DNA from: Hephaestia caeni
GTDB taxonomy: Bacteria; Pseudomonadota; Alphaproteobacteria; Sphingomonadales; Sphingomonadaceae
DNA length: 64,000 nt
Assembly (NCBI RefSeq): GCF_003550065.1
Contig: NZ_QXDC01000003.1
Coordinates: 868,001 to 932,000 of the forward strand
Reading direction: 5' to 3'
Below the pieces are notes generated by a model. It had not been told where the DNA came from, searched no databases, and saw only the letters and a list, made by a program, of their open reading frames with translations. Shown here piece after piece: positions 33,232 through 41,493 of the stretch (the first letter of the stretch is position 1; every line of letters starts with the position of its first letter). The translations under genes were made by a program, and so were the position numbers.

Positions 33232-33744
33232 TCATGGTGAATGTGAAAATGCCATCCCCCCGACGCCAACCGCGCTTCCCGAGCCCAGCGCGCTTTCAAG
33301 CGCGGCCGGATAGCGGCAGCAGCATCGTGCGTGCGGACCTGTTGGCCAGCAGCACAGCACCGGCGTCGGTTCCGCTGGCAGGCGACTGGGAAGCGGATGC
33401 TGGCGACCCGGCGCGCCATGGAGCGAGAAGTCCAATCCCTGGCGCCGGCAATAGCCCGCTGCGGTCTCCAGATCGGAAAAGCGCAGCTCGATCGCCTCGA
33501 GCGGATCGCCGCCGCCGGTCCATCCGGTCAGGGGATCGGCCACGGGCTGCCAGCGCGGCGCGAAGCGCACCCGCCATTGCCCGCGCCCGCCGCGTCCGCC
33601 TTGGTTAGTCGCGCGCGGCACCGGCTCGATCACGGCTCGCGTATCTGGCGGTAGCGCGCTCGACGGGCATGACCCAGCGTGATTATCATTGGCAATTGGC
33701 CCGGAACCGAAGTCCCGGGCCAGGCCGTCAGGCCGCCTTGCCAT
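33232..33744 (-). CDS. NDUFS4-domain protein (complex I accessory-like)
   Basis: The core 'AVIEPVPRATNQ', 'QWRVRFAPRWQPVADPLTGW', 'GGDPLEAIELRF' and 'AAGYCRRQGLDF' matches the NDUFS4 (18 kDa, ETC_C1) domain of respiratory complex I. The sequence C-terminal to this (after 'LPSRLP') is Cys-rich and unlike the family; it may be a frame change or spurious extension. The start is uncertain: ATG 33744 would overlap the Hsp20 gene's 3' end by 17 bases, and a GTG at 33630 is possible. No other complex I genes are nearby, so it is an orphan copy. Domain sure, boundaries not. Confidence 0.7.
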   Translation of the reverse strand: MARRPDGLARDFGSGPIANDNHAGSCPSSALPPDTRAVIEPVPRATNQGGRGGRGQWRVRFAPRWQPVADPLTGWTGGGDPLEAIELRFSDLETAAGYCRRQGLDFSLHGAPGRQHPLPSRLPAEPTPVLCCWPTGPHARCCCRYPAALESALGSGSAVGVGGMAFSHSP

Positions 33745-34249
33745 TGACCGGGATGCGGCGAACATTTTCGTTCGCCGCCTCCGTCTTCGGCAAGGTGACT
33801 GTCAGCACGCCGTTCCTGAAAGTTGCGGCGGCGTGGTCACGGTCGATGCCCTGGGGCAATCCGATACGGCGTTCAAAGCGGCCGTAGCTGCGCTCGGTAT
33901 AGCCACGATCGTTGTCTTCGACCTCGGACCGCTTCTCGCCGCGAAGCGTGAGCACACCATCCTCGACGGTAATCTCCACGTCCTTCTCGTCGAGACCCGG
34001 CAGTTCCGCCGTGACGCGGATTTCCTTGTCGGTCTCGCCGAGCTCGACATGGGGCCAGCCGGCAACGCGGTCGAACCCGGCTAATGCGGGCACGCCGAAG
34101 CCGCGGAAGACGTCGTCGAACAGTCGGTTCACCTCGCGGTGGAGCGAGAGCAGCGGGATGGTATCACTGTCGCGGCCGCGCTCGGCGCTGACCGGGACGG
34201 GGAGCCGGTTTTCCTGCCGGCTCCAGGGAATGAGATCACGAAAAGCCAT
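33728..34249 (-). CDS. small heat-shock protein, Hsp20/alpha-crystallin family
   Basis: ATP-independent holdase, 173 residues. The alpha-crystallin domain runs from about 65 to 165: 'WPHVELGETDKEIRVTAELP', 'DVEITVEDGVLTLRGEKRSE', 'RSYGRFERRIGLPQGID' and the family's 'ATFRNGVLTVTLPK' near the end. The N-terminal part ('LSLHREVNRLFDDVFRGFG') is typical. ATG 34249 has AGGAGA eight bases upstream; ATG 34258 is too close to it. Second gene of the Hsp20 operon. Confidence 0.95.
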   Translation of the reverse strand: MAFRDLIPWSRQENRLPVPVSAERGRDSDTIPLLSLHREVNRLFDDVFRGFGVPALAGFDRVAGWPHVELGETDKEIRVTAELPGLDEKDVEITVEDGVLTLRGEKRSEVEDNDRGYTERSYGRFERRIGLPQGIDRDHAAATFRNGVLTVTLPKTEAANENVRRIPVNGKAA

Positions 34250-34333
34250 GATGGTCATCTCCTTTTCTGGCTGGAAGGGGCAAGGCCTGCCGGCCCGCCT
34301 GGGGCGGCGCCGGCAAACCTGTTAATCAGGGTA

Positions 34334-34810
34334 TCAGGCCGCTTCGCGGGCCTCATCCCTGTGCGCTTCGATCTGATCCTGGGCAGCCTTGCCGCCGCTG
34401 ATCTCGATCCGGCGCGGCTTCATTGCCTCGGGCACCACGCGCTTGAGCGCGATGCTCAGCAGGCCGTTCTCGAAGCGGGCATCGCCGGCTTCCACGAAGT
34501 CGGCAAGCTGGAAGCGCCGCTCGAACGCGCGTGCGGCAATGCCGCGATGCAGATATTCGCCCTGGCCGTCGTCCTCGGCACGCTTGCCGGTGACGGTGAG
34601 CTGATTCTGCTGGGCCACCACCTCGATGTCCTCGGGGCGGAAGCCGGCGACCGCCAGCGTGATGCGATAGCTATCGTCGCCTTCTCTCAGAATGTCGAAT
34701 GGCGGATAGCCGTCGTCTTCGCGCGTGCCGGCTTCGAGCAGGTTGAACAGCCGATCGAAGCCCACGGTCGAGCGCCGGTAAGGTGCAAAGTCAAAAGCAG
34801 TGGTTCTCAT
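34334..34810 (-). CDS. small heat-shock protein, IbpA-like Hsp20
   Basis: A 158-residue small heat-shock protein of the IbpA type: 'FAPYRRSTVGFDRLFNLLEA' at the N-terminus, 'YPPFDILREGDDSYRITLAV' and 'ENGLLSIALKRVVPEAMKPR' with the C-terminal anchoring 'RRIEISGG'. It would bind unfolding proteins for later refolding by DnaK/ClpB or GroEL. ATG 34810 has AGGAGG upstream. The promoter at 34914-34940 matches that of groES, so the chaperonin and both small Hsps should respond together. Confidence 0.95.
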   Translation of the reverse strand: MRTTAFDFAPYRRSTVGFDRLFNLLEAGTREDDGYPPFDILREGDDSYRITLAVAGFRPEDIEVVAQQNQLTVTGKRAEDDGQGEYLHRGIAARAFERRFQLADFVEAGDARFENGLLSIALKRVVPEAMKPRRIEISGGKAAQDQIEAHRDEAREAA

Positions 34811-34913
34811 TTCCAAATCCTCCTGATTGAGCAATTCGGGCATGAGACGCGCCGGAGAGAGCCGGCGCTCTCAATGTCCACCGGACCCGGTTTCCAGCGT
34901 CCGGCGAGAAAAA

Positions 34914-34940
34914 TTTAGGAAACAGCAAAACGGTTTCAAG
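34914..34940 (-). promoter_or_regulatory. sigma32-like promoter of the Hsp20 operon
   Basis: On the minus strand CTTGAA (34940-34935) and CCTAAA (34919-34914) are 15 bases apart, within TCTCTTGAAACCG...TTTCCTAAATTTTT. Compare the groES promoter at 30862-30889; the 9-base motif TCTTGAAnCCG is shared. The rest of the 34811-35142 gap holds no gene. Confidence 0.7.
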
Positions 34941-35142
34941 AGAGATTTTTCGATTGGCCGACGCCCCCGTGCCGTCTGCGGTAAGACGATCCGGCCAGCC
35001 GCTAAAACCGCTTGATATCGGCCCTTCGCTCCATAGGCGCGGCAAGATCATCGGCGGGAATAGAGCGATTCTGGCACCCGGGGGCGGTGAGCTCGGCATC
35101 GAATTGGGCGTGCCGCCATGCGTCGAGCCACGGCCGCGGAAC

Positions 35143-36213
35143 TCAGATGAGGTTTGGTCCGCCAAGGCGCCCGCGTGCCATTGTCAGAACGATCCGCACG
35201 CCGTCCGGCCGCCATTCGCGCTCGATGCGGCCGCCGAGTTGTACCGTGGCCAGCCGTTCGAGCTGCCTTCCGAAGCCCTCCCTCTTCGGCCCTGCATCAA
35301 GCAACGCTCCACGTTCGTTCCAAATCAGCGAAACGGTATCATCTTCCGCGATGACTTCGATCGTTACGACACCTGATGGCGACGTCAAAGCGCCGTATTT
35401 GGCGGCATTCGTGGCAAGCTCATAGAAAATCAGCGCGAGCGCCGTAACGGCTCCGCCGGCGAGGTCGAGGTCATCACCGATGATCCGGATGCGAGGGTGA
35501 TCGGCCCGCATTTGATAAGGAGCGACGATCGTCTCGAGCAGGGCATGCAGCCCAACGGTTTCGCCGGCTCCCCCGAAGGGGGTTTTTGATATCGTAAAGG
35601 CATGCGCTCGCGCCAACGCCCCCAGTCGATCTTGCACGATGGTCGCCAATTCCTCGACACTGCCGGTCTCGCCCGCGCTCAAGCGCACTAGACTGGCGGA
35701 CAGCGTGAACAGGTTCCTGATGCGATGATCCATCTCGCGCAGCAGCAGCTGTTGCTGCTCCTCGGCACGTTTGCGTTCCGTGATATCCCGGGCGATCGAG
35801 GATGCGCCGATGATCGTGCCGGTGGCGTCGCGCAGCGGCGAGACGCTGAGCGAGATATCCACCAGGCCGCCATCCTTGCGTCGCCTCACGGTTTCATAAT
35901 GACGCACGCGCTCGCCACGGCGCAGGCGGGCTAGGATCGGCGCTTCCTCGTCCTGCCGATCGGCGGGCAGAAGAAGCGTAATCGACTTTCCGATAATCTC
36001 GCGCGCGGGATAGCCGAACAGCCGCTCTGCTGCTGAGTTCCAGCTGGTGACAATCCCATCCAGATCCTTCGTCAGAATGGCGTCATCCGAGGATTCGACG
36101 ATCGCCGCGAGGTGCTCCGCGGCATCGTGTGTCCCAGGCGGTCGAGTGTGCGAACGATCGGTCATCGACGCCGCTCGGGCGGGACCGAGATCGATTTCAT
36201 CAACGCTACGCAT
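35143..36213 (-). CDS. PAS-domain HWE-family histidine kinase
   Basis: A 356-residue sensor kinase without membrane segments, so cytosolic. A PAS domain covers about 30-145 ('ESSDDAILTKDLDGIVTSWN', 'PAREIIGKSITLLLP', 'SSIARDITERKRAEE'). The kinase core is of the HWE/HisKA_2 type: phospho-acceptor His163 in 'LREMDHRIRNLFTLSAS', N-box 'ELATNAAKYGALT' near 265-277, and Trp/Glu in 'VSLIWNERG'. No response regulator is adjacent. In alphaproteobacteria HWE and HisKA_2 kinases often feed the general stress response (PhyR-NepR-EcfG), which would fit its position beside heat-shock genes; that link is inferred. Confidence 0.9.
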   Translation of the reverse strand: MRSVDEIDLGPARAASMTDRSHTRPPGTHDAAEHLAAIVESSDDAILTKDLDGIVTSWNSAAERLFGYPAREIIGKSITLLLPADRQDEEAPILARLRRGERVRHYETVRRRKDGGLVDISLSVSPLRDATGTIIGASSIARDITERKRAEEQQQLLLREMDHRIRNLFTLSASLVRLSAGETGSVEELATIVQDRLGALARAHAFTISKTPFGGAGETVGLHALLETIVAPYQMRADHPRIRIIGDDLDLAGGAVTALALIFYELATNAAKYGALTSPSGVVTIEVIAEDDTVSLIWNERGALLDAGPKREGFGRQLERLATVQLGGRIEREWRPDGVRIVLTMARGRLGGPNLI

Positions 36214-36717
36214 CCTTCTTCCCGCTCATCGAATTGAACTTCGCCCGTTTGACCGCGGGGTGTGGCGCGCTCGGGCGTGACCGTGCTGCGAGCGCCATGG
36301 GCCAATCCGCATGGGAGTTTCGACTCGCGCCGAAGCCGCAGAGTCAGGCGCCACCTCAGGGGTCGGCGGGTTTGCCTAGCAAAAACAAGCTGATCGGACA
36401 ACCGCCAGCGCTTCATGCGCTAGGTCGTCTCCGTCAGTCCCTCGAAAGTAGGGCAAGCTATCGCATGGAAAACCCCTCGCGCCCTTCCGGTGGGGGCGTG
36501 CGGCCGAATATCGAGGCCGGTTGGCGGGCAGCCGACGCCGCCTGGGAGCTGCCGGTCCGCGTTAATCCTATAATACCCTCCTGGGTATTTGTCCCGTGCG
36601 CTTGGGGATGCACATACTGACTCGCCTCAGCCACGACTCACCCGGTTTTGGTCTGCGTGACCGTCTCCGAAGTGAGGAATTTCTGTATACTGATGATCGT
36701 TGGGGCGGGAGGCGCGA
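36214..36717. other. spacer between histidine kinase and insertion sequence
   Basis: About 500 bases with no gene I can support. It contains the kinase promoter region and the left end of the insertion sequence; GGGAGG just before 36718 is the transposase ribosome-binding site. I could not find a left terminal repeat matching the sequence beyond the transposase 3' end. Confidence 0.4.
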
Positions 36718-38135
36718 ATGGGATTTATCGAAGGCGTGGATCGCCGACAGGAAGCTCTCCTGCCATCTTGCGTTGATGACTATATCGCTCCCGACGCGTT
36801 GGTGCGCGTCGTTGATGCCTTTGTCGCCAATCTCGACTTGGCCGACCTCGGCTTCGATCGCGCGGTCAGCGCTGCCACAGGCAGACCCGGCTATCACCCC
36901 GCCGACATGCTCCGCCTTTACATCTGGGGCTATCTCAACCAGGTCCGCTCCTCGCGTATACTGGAGCGTGCCTGCGGGCGTGACCTTGAGGCGCTATGGC
37001 TGATGCGTCGTCTCGCACCGGACTATCGAACCATCGCGGCCTTCCGGCACGACAATCCCGAGGCGATCGTCAGAGCTAGCGCCACCTTCGTGCAATTTTG
37101 TCGCGAGCAGGGCCTGATCGGTGGCCGAACTGTTGCGCTTGACGGGACGAAGATGCGGGCGGTCGCCAGCGCCAAGAACATCGCCGGTGCCGATCGTCTG
37201 GCGCGTGACATTGCCCACACCGAGCGTGAGATCGCCTATTATCTCGATCGCTTGGACGTGATCGACGAGCAGGTGACGCAGGGCTTTGATGACCAGCCGG
37301 CACACCGTGAGGCGTTCGCTGGAGCAATCGCGTCGCTTCAGCGCCGCAAAGACCGTCTCGCCAAGCGCCAATCCGAGTTGGCCAAACGTGAGGAAAAGGT
37401 GATCGTTTTTGGCGAGCCGGAAGCCAGACCGATGGGCTACGGACGCGCGCCGAAGCTGCCGTCTTACAACCTTCAAAGCGTGGTCGATGTGAAGAGTGGG
37501 CTCATCATCCATCACGACGTGTTCAACGACGCGAACGACAGCCATCTCCTCCACCCGGTATCGTTGGCGGCCAAAGATGTCCTGGACGCTGACGAATTGC
37601 ACGTCCTGACCGACGGCGGTTACTCCAACGCCGAGGAGGTCGCCCGCTGCGAGTCCGAGGCGATCATCGTGTCCGCGCCGATCAAGCGCGGCGCGATGAA
37701 TACGGAGCACTTCCGGCCGACTCAATTTGTCTATGACGACGAAAGCGACACGATCAGGTGCCCAGCCGGTCAAACATTACGCCGGTCCGGAAAGCACACT
37801 CGCAACCGCGCGATTCGATACCGGACATCAGCGTGCAAGAGCTGCGCCCTCAAGCCTCGCTGCACGCCAGGCGTCCAACGCACGATCCATCGACTGTTCG
37901 ATCAGAGCGCGCTTGATCGAATGGAGGCGCGGATTTATGCCGGAGCCTGATGCGGACCAGGCGATGTACGGTCGAGCATCCGTTCGGAACCATCAAACGA
38001 ATGTCTGGTGGAGGTAGGTTCCTCACCAGAGGGTTGCGGAGAGTGAAGGCGGAAGCGGCGCTGTCGGTGCTGGCCTTCAACATGATCCGCGTAGTGAACA
38101 CTCTCGGAACCGGAGCATTGGTCCGGCCGAGCTGA
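36718..38135 (+). pseudogene. IS1182-family transposase, frameshifted
   Basis: Reads from ATG 36718 as an IS1182-type DDE transposase: 'DRRQEALLPSCVDDYIAPD', 'RPGYHPADMLRLYIWGYLNQ', first Asp in 'VALDGTKMRAVAS' and second Asp in 'HVLTDGGYSNAEEV', then a Cys-rich finger ('CKSCALKPRC'). The frame stops at 37948-37950, but the missing C-terminus follows in another frame: 'MRTRRCTVEHPFGTIKRMSG' and 'FLTRGLRRVKAEAALSVLAF' to 38135. The catalytic Glu is in that second part, so the enzyme is probably inactive. No slippery heptamer is seen at the junction, which argues against programmed frameshifting. A GGGGGC/GCCCCC hairpin follows at 38212-38226. Confidence 0.88.
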
Positions 38136-38350
38136 ACGGAGTCGTGCCGCTTCGAGACTGAAGGGCCTGGCTCGCGGCATCGCCGTCGTGGCGAGTTTCT
38201 GCACAGCCTGGGGGGGCTGAGCCCCCTGCAGATGGGGTCGCCGGGGACCGCAAGGGCTCCCGCTCAGGGGAAGGCTTTTCCCTCCCGGTCGCAACCAAGG
38301 CTTATACACCTATCGTTTGGCCGACTCGCTCAAGGGGGTTAGGATGTCGC

Positions 38351-38557
38351 ATGGCCAACGAGCTCGACGGCATCAGAGCGCAAACGACGTGTCCGGTCTG
38401 CGATCGGGAACTGAACGTGCCCTATCGGACGTTGCGTCTCAAACGCACCATCGAGTGCCCGGGCTGTGGTGAAACCATCCGGCTGATTGACGATACGCCC
38501 ATCGGCACGGTCCAGCGTCTGATCGACGAACTTGGCGAAGACCGGGACGAGATTTAG
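38351..38557 (+). CDS. small four-cysteine zinc-ribbon protein
   Basis: A 68-residue protein from ATG 38351, AGGATGTCGC upstream. It has two CxxC pairs, 'TTCPVCDREL' and 'IECPGCGETIRL', about 22 residues apart, the spacing of a zinc ribbon, followed by an acidic C-terminal helix. The pairs resemble rubredoxin-like knuckles found in small transcription or RNA-binding proteins. No function is known. It lies between the insertion sequence and the arsenic operon. Confidence 0.7.
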   Translation: MANELDGIRAQTTCPVCDRELNVPYRTLRLKRTIECPGCGETIRLIDDTPIGTVQRLIDELGEDRDEI

Positions 38558-38721
38558 CGACTTTGATAATCTGCCCATGACGCCGGCAGGACAAGTCGCG
38601 TGGGGTACTCGCGAAACGACATCAAAGCGACGGTTGTCGTGGCGCGCGAGAGGAGCACTGTCCGTCACCTACCCCCTTGACACCCAGCTTCTCGCGACGC
38701 TCTCAGCGACGATGATTCCAT

Positions 38722-38783
38722 ATTCGTGGAAATATAGTATTGACGCGCATTTATATGACCATTATTTCCACATTCATCGAAAT
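38722..38783 (+). promoter_or_regulatory. ars operon promoter with two ArsR-box candidates
   Basis: An AT-rich island in GC-rich DNA. ATTCGTGGAAAT (38722-38733) and ATTCATCGAAAT (38772-38783) are near-identical and each is partly palindromic, as ArsR boxes are. Between them TTGACG (38740-38745) and TATTTC (38763-38768) with 17 bases spacing could be the -35 and -10. Inferred. Confidence 0.5.
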
Positions 38784-38797
38784 GATGGAGATCATCG

Positions 38798-38941
38798 ATG
38801 TCCTGGAGCATCGCCCGGTTCGTCGAACGGCTGCTGCTAGCGAGCGAAGAGCCGCCCGCGCCTTGCGACCATCCCGATAGGACGGCCTTCCCGTCGGGAA
38901 AGAACGGTCGCAATACCCGCCTCTTGGGGCAGTTCCGTTGA
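38798..38941 (+). CDS. small ORF (47 residues) coupled to arsR
   Basis: From ATG 38798 (GGAGATCATCG directly upstream) to a TGA at 38939-38941 that overlaps the arsR start as TGATG. It would encode MSWSIARFVERLLLASEE and a Pro/Arg-rich tail with one Cys ('PPAPCDHPDRTAFPSGKNG'). It has the only good ribosome-binding site in this leader, so arsR may depend on its translation. No homologue is recognised; it may be a leader peptide. Confidence 0.5.
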   Translation: MSWSIARFVERLLLASEEPPAPCDHPDRTAFPSGKNGRNTRLLGQFR

Positions 38942-39291
38942 TGGAGGCCGCAGCGGCGATCGGGGCGTTGGGCGCGCTCGCGCAGGAGCATCGGCTGGCC
39001 GTGTTCCGTTTGCTGGTACAGGCCGGCGAGGACGGCATGCCGGCGGGGGCGATCGCGGACGCCCTGGGCATCCCCAACTCGTCGCTTTCGTTTCATCTCG
39101 CCCAGCTTTCCCGGGCGGGGCTGATCAGTCAGGAACGGCGGAGCAGGTCCCTCATCTATACCGCCGATTATGCCGCGATGAACGCGCTGCTCGGCTATCT
39201 CACCGAAAATTGCTGCGCCGGCGCGACCTGCGCCCCGGACGCGATCTGCGGTTCGCAAGACAAGCCCGTTCTGGAAAGGAAATCAGCATGA
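38941..39291 (+). CDS. arsR: ArsR-family arsenic-responsive repressor
   Basis: A 116-residue winged-helix repressor. 'ALAQEHRLAVFRLLVQAGED' and the recognition helix region 'GIPNSSLSFHLAQLSRAGLI' are typical of ArsR/SmtB. The sensing cysteines lie at the C-terminus: Cys91-Cys92 with Cys97 and Cys103 ('ENCCAGATCAPDAIC'), unlike E. coli ArsR, where they are in the DNA-binding helix. As(III) or methylarsenite binding would release the operator and induce the operon. The stop overlaps arsI as ATGA. Confidence 0.93.
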   Translation: MEAAAAIGALGALAQEHRLAVFRLLVQAGEDGMPAGAIADALGIPNSSLSFHLAQLSRAGLISQERRSRSLIYTADYAAMNALLGYLTENCCAGATCAPDAICGSQDKPVLERKSA

Positions 39292-39758
39292 AGCGTCTGC
39301 ACGTCCATGTCGGGGTCAACGATCTCGACCAGTCGGTCGGCTTCTATTCGACGCTGTTCGGCGCAGAGCCGGCCGTCGTGAAGCCGGACTATGCCAAATG
39401 GATGCTCGAGGATCCGAGGGTCAACTTCGCCATCTCGGTCGGGCAGCACGCGACCAAAGGCATCGAACACCTCGGCATCCAGGTGGAGAACCAGGACGAA
39501 CTGGCCGAAGTCTATGGCCGGCTCAAGGCCGCCGACCGTCCGGTACTCGAGGAAGGCGCGACGACCTGCTGCTACGCCAAATCCGAAAAGAGCTGGATCG
39601 CCGATCCACAAGGCGTCGTCTGGGAAGCCTTCTTCACCAACGGTGAAGCGACCGTCTATGGCGACAGCCCCGCCCTGTCGGCGATTTCGGACAATGCCGG
39701 CGAGACGACTTGCTGCGCGCCGACGATGCCGGCCCAGAACGCCGGCTGCTGCGAGTGA
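39288..39758 (+). CDS. arsI: ArsI C-As lyase (VOC-family dioxygenase)
   Basis: Fe(II)-dependent extradiol-type dioxygenase that cleaves the carbon-arsenic bond of trivalent organoarsenicals, 156 residues. The vicinal oxygen chelate fold gives the metal ligands His5 ('MKRLHVHVGV'), His61 ('GIEHLGIQV') and Glu113 ('VVWEAFF'). The diagnostic vicinal cysteines are Cys94-Cys95 in 'ATTCCYAKSEKSW'; extra Cys pairs occur at the C-terminus ('TTCCAPT', 'GCCE'). The Cys pair separates ArsI from other VOC proteins; the related CadI differs mainly by context. Coupled at both ends to arsR and arsC. Confidence 0.92.
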   Translation: MKRLHVHVGVNDLDQSVGFYSTLFGAEPAVVKPDYAKWMLEDPRVNFAISVGQHATKGIEHLGIQVENQDELAEVYGRLKAADRPVLEEGATTCCYAKSEKSWIADPQGVVWEAFFTNGEATVYGDSPALSAISDNAGETTCCAPTMPAQNAGCCE

Positions 39759-40189
39759 ACGTCACCATCTATCACAATCCGGCCTGCGGGACGTCGCGCA
39801 ACACGCTCGGCCTGATCCGCAACGCAGGCATCGAGCCGACCGTCATCGAATATCTGAAGACGCCGCCGACACGCGCCGAGCTGGTGTCGCTGATCGCGCA
39901 AATGGGAATCCGCCCGCGCGACCTGCTGCGCCAGAAGGGCACTCCTTATGGCGAGCTGGGGCTGGATGACCCGAATCTTAGCGACGACCGGCTCATCAAC
40001 GCGATGATCGAGCACCCGGTCCTGATCAACCGGCCCGTGGTGGTGACGCCGCTTGGCGTGAAGCTGTGTCGTCCGTCCGAGGCCGTGCTCGATATCCTGC
40101 CCCGCCCGCAGCGCTCCGCCTTCCACAAGGAAGACGGCGAACTGGTGATCGACCAAGCCGGGCACCGCGTCACCGGGAAAGAGAGCTAA
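39755..40189 (+). CDS. arsC: arsenate reductase ArsC (glutaredoxin-coupled)
   Basis: A 144-residue cytosolic enzyme that reduces arsenate to arsenite. The catalytic Cys11 is in 'YHNPACGTSRNTL'; 'EYLKTPPTRAEL' and 'HPVLINRPVVVTPLGVKLCR' (the Arg triad region) are typical of the E. coli R773-type family using glutathione/glutaredoxin. GTG 39755 overlaps the arsI stop as GTGA. It supplies arsenite to the ACR3 pump encoded next. Confidence 0.95.
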   Translation: MNVTIYHNPACGTSRNTLGLIRNAGIEPTVIEYLKTPPTRAELVSLIAQMGIRPRDLLRQKGTPYGELGLDDPNLSDDRLINAMIEHPVLINRPVVVTPLGVKLCRPSEAVLDILPRPQRSAFHKEDGELVIDQAGHRVTGKES

Positions 40190-40192
40190 GCT

Positions 40193-41263
40193 GTGGCGAC
40201 CACAATGATCGCTTCCGGGCGTCCGGCGATATCGACCTTCGAACGCTATTTGTCGGTGTGGGTGGCGTTGTGCATCGTCGCCGGGATAGCCTTGGGCGCT
40301 GCAATACCGGGCGCGTTTGCAGCGATCGCCGCGGCGGAGGTCGCGCATGTGAACCTGCCGGTTGCGCTGCTCATCTGGCTGATGATCATCCCGATGCTGC
40401 TGAAAATCGACTTCGGCGCGCTCGGCCAGGTTCGGCAGCATCTGAGGGGCGTCGGCGTGACGCTCTTCATCAACTGGGCGGTCAAGCCGTTCTCGATGGC
40501 GTTGCTCGGCACCGTCTTCATCGGCTGGCTATTCCGGCCGCTGCTCCCGGCCGGTCAGATCGACAGCTACATTGCCGGCCTGATCCTGCTAGCCGCCGCG
40601 CCCTGCACCGCGATGGTGTTCGTCTGGTCGAACCTGTGCGAGGGGGAGCCGCACTACACGCTCAGCCAGGTCGCGCTCAACGATGTCATCATGGTGTTCG
40701 CGTTCGCGCCTCTGGTGGGGCTGCTGCTCGGCGTCGCCTCGATCACCGTGCCGTGGAATACGCTCCTGCTGTCGGTGCTGCTCTATATCGTCGTGCCGGT
40801 GATCATCGCGCAGACGGTGCGCCATACGCAGCTTTGCAGCGGTGGACAGCCGGCGCTCGATCGGCTCCTCAAGGCGCTCGGGCCGGTGTCGCTGGTGGCC
40901 CTGCTGGCCACCTTGGTCCTGCTGTTCGGGTTTCAGGGCGAGGCCATTTTGGGGCAGCCGCTGATCATCCTGCTCCTCGCCGTCCCGATCCTGATTCAGA
41001 TCTATTTCAATGCCGGCCTGGCCTATTGGCTGAGCCGCCGCTTCGGCGTTGCATGGTGTGTGGCCGCGCCCGCGGCGCTGATCGGCGCGTCCAATTTCTT
41101 CGAGTTGGCCGTGGCCGCCGCGATCAGCCTGTTCGGCCTGCAATCGGGCGCGGCCCTCGCCACGGTCGTGGGCGTGTTGGTCGAAGTGCCGGTGATGTTG
41201 TCGGTGGTCGCCATCGTGAAGCGGACACGAGGTTGGTACGAAAGAGCCGCAATGGTCGGCTGA
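40193..41263 (+). CDS. ACR3-family arsenite efflux transporter
   Basis: A 356-residue inner-membrane protein with ten predicted TM segments. The essential Cys138 is in TM4 ('LLAAAPCTAMVFVWS'), and the conserved 'GASNFFELAVA' lies in TM9. ACR3 exports arsenite using the proton gradient. GTG 40193 has AAAGAGAG upstream and follows arsC by three bases. It is the last gene of arsR-arsI-arsC-acr3, which handles both inorganic and methylated or aromatic arsenic. Confidence 0.94.
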   Translation: MATTMIASGRPAISTFERYLSVWVALCIVAGIALGAAIPGAFAAIAAAEVAHVNLPVALLIWLMIIPMLLKIDFGALGQVRQHLRGVGVTLFINWAVKPFSMALLGTVFIGWLFRPLLPAGQIDSYIAGLILLAAAPCTAMVFVWSNLCEGEPHYTLSQVALNDVIMVFAFAPLVGLLLGVASITVPWNTLLLSVLLYIVVPVIIAQTVRHTQLCSGGQPALDRLLKALGPVSLVALLATLVLLFGFQGEAILGQPLIILLLAVPILIQIYFNAGLAYWLSRRFGVAWCVAAPAALIGASNFFELAVAAAISLFGLQSGAALATVVGVLVEVPVMLSVVAIVKRTRGWYERAAMVG

Positions 41264-41268
41264 CAATC

Positions 41269-41493
41269 CTAGCCGCAGCAGCTTTTGGCGCCGCTCTCCT
41301 GGATCGGCGGGCATGGCATTGTTGCATAGGAGCAGAAGACGCAGCAATCGCCTGCCTTGGGACGCAGGATGGCGCCGCATCCGGTGCAGTCGTAAAAATA
41401 TTGGCAGGCATTGGTCGGCATCGTTTCCGTCGCCTGATGACCGCAGATCGGGCAGGTGATCGTTGAGCGCAGTTCGAGGCCGTCGTCAGACAT
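41269..41493 (-). CDS. GDCCVxC-domain protein
   Basis: A 74-residue cysteine-rich protein from ATG 41493, overlapping the merT stop by eight bases. It has 'STITCPICGHQATE', 'YDCTGCGAIL' and the diagnostic 'GDCCVFCSYATMPCPPIQ', ending in SCCG, giving at least ten Cys. The GDCCVxC family occurs next to mercury and other metal genes; some members use selenocysteine in place of a Cys. A metal-binding or trafficking role is likely. Co-transcribed with merT and convergent with acr3 at 5 bases distance. Confidence 0.88.
   Translation of the reverse strand: MSDDGLELRSTITCPICGHQATETMPTNACQYFYDCTGCGAILRPKAGDCCVFCSYATMPCPPIQESGAKSCCG

Noticed and set aside
37940..37960. Programmed -1 frameshift in the IS1182-type transposase
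   Set aside because: No X-XXY-YYZ slippery heptamer or downstream pseudoknot visible; IS1182 transposases are usually encoded in one frame.
41264..41268. Terminator between acr3 and the GDCCVxC gene
   Set aside because: Only five bases separate the convergent stops; no hairpin fits.
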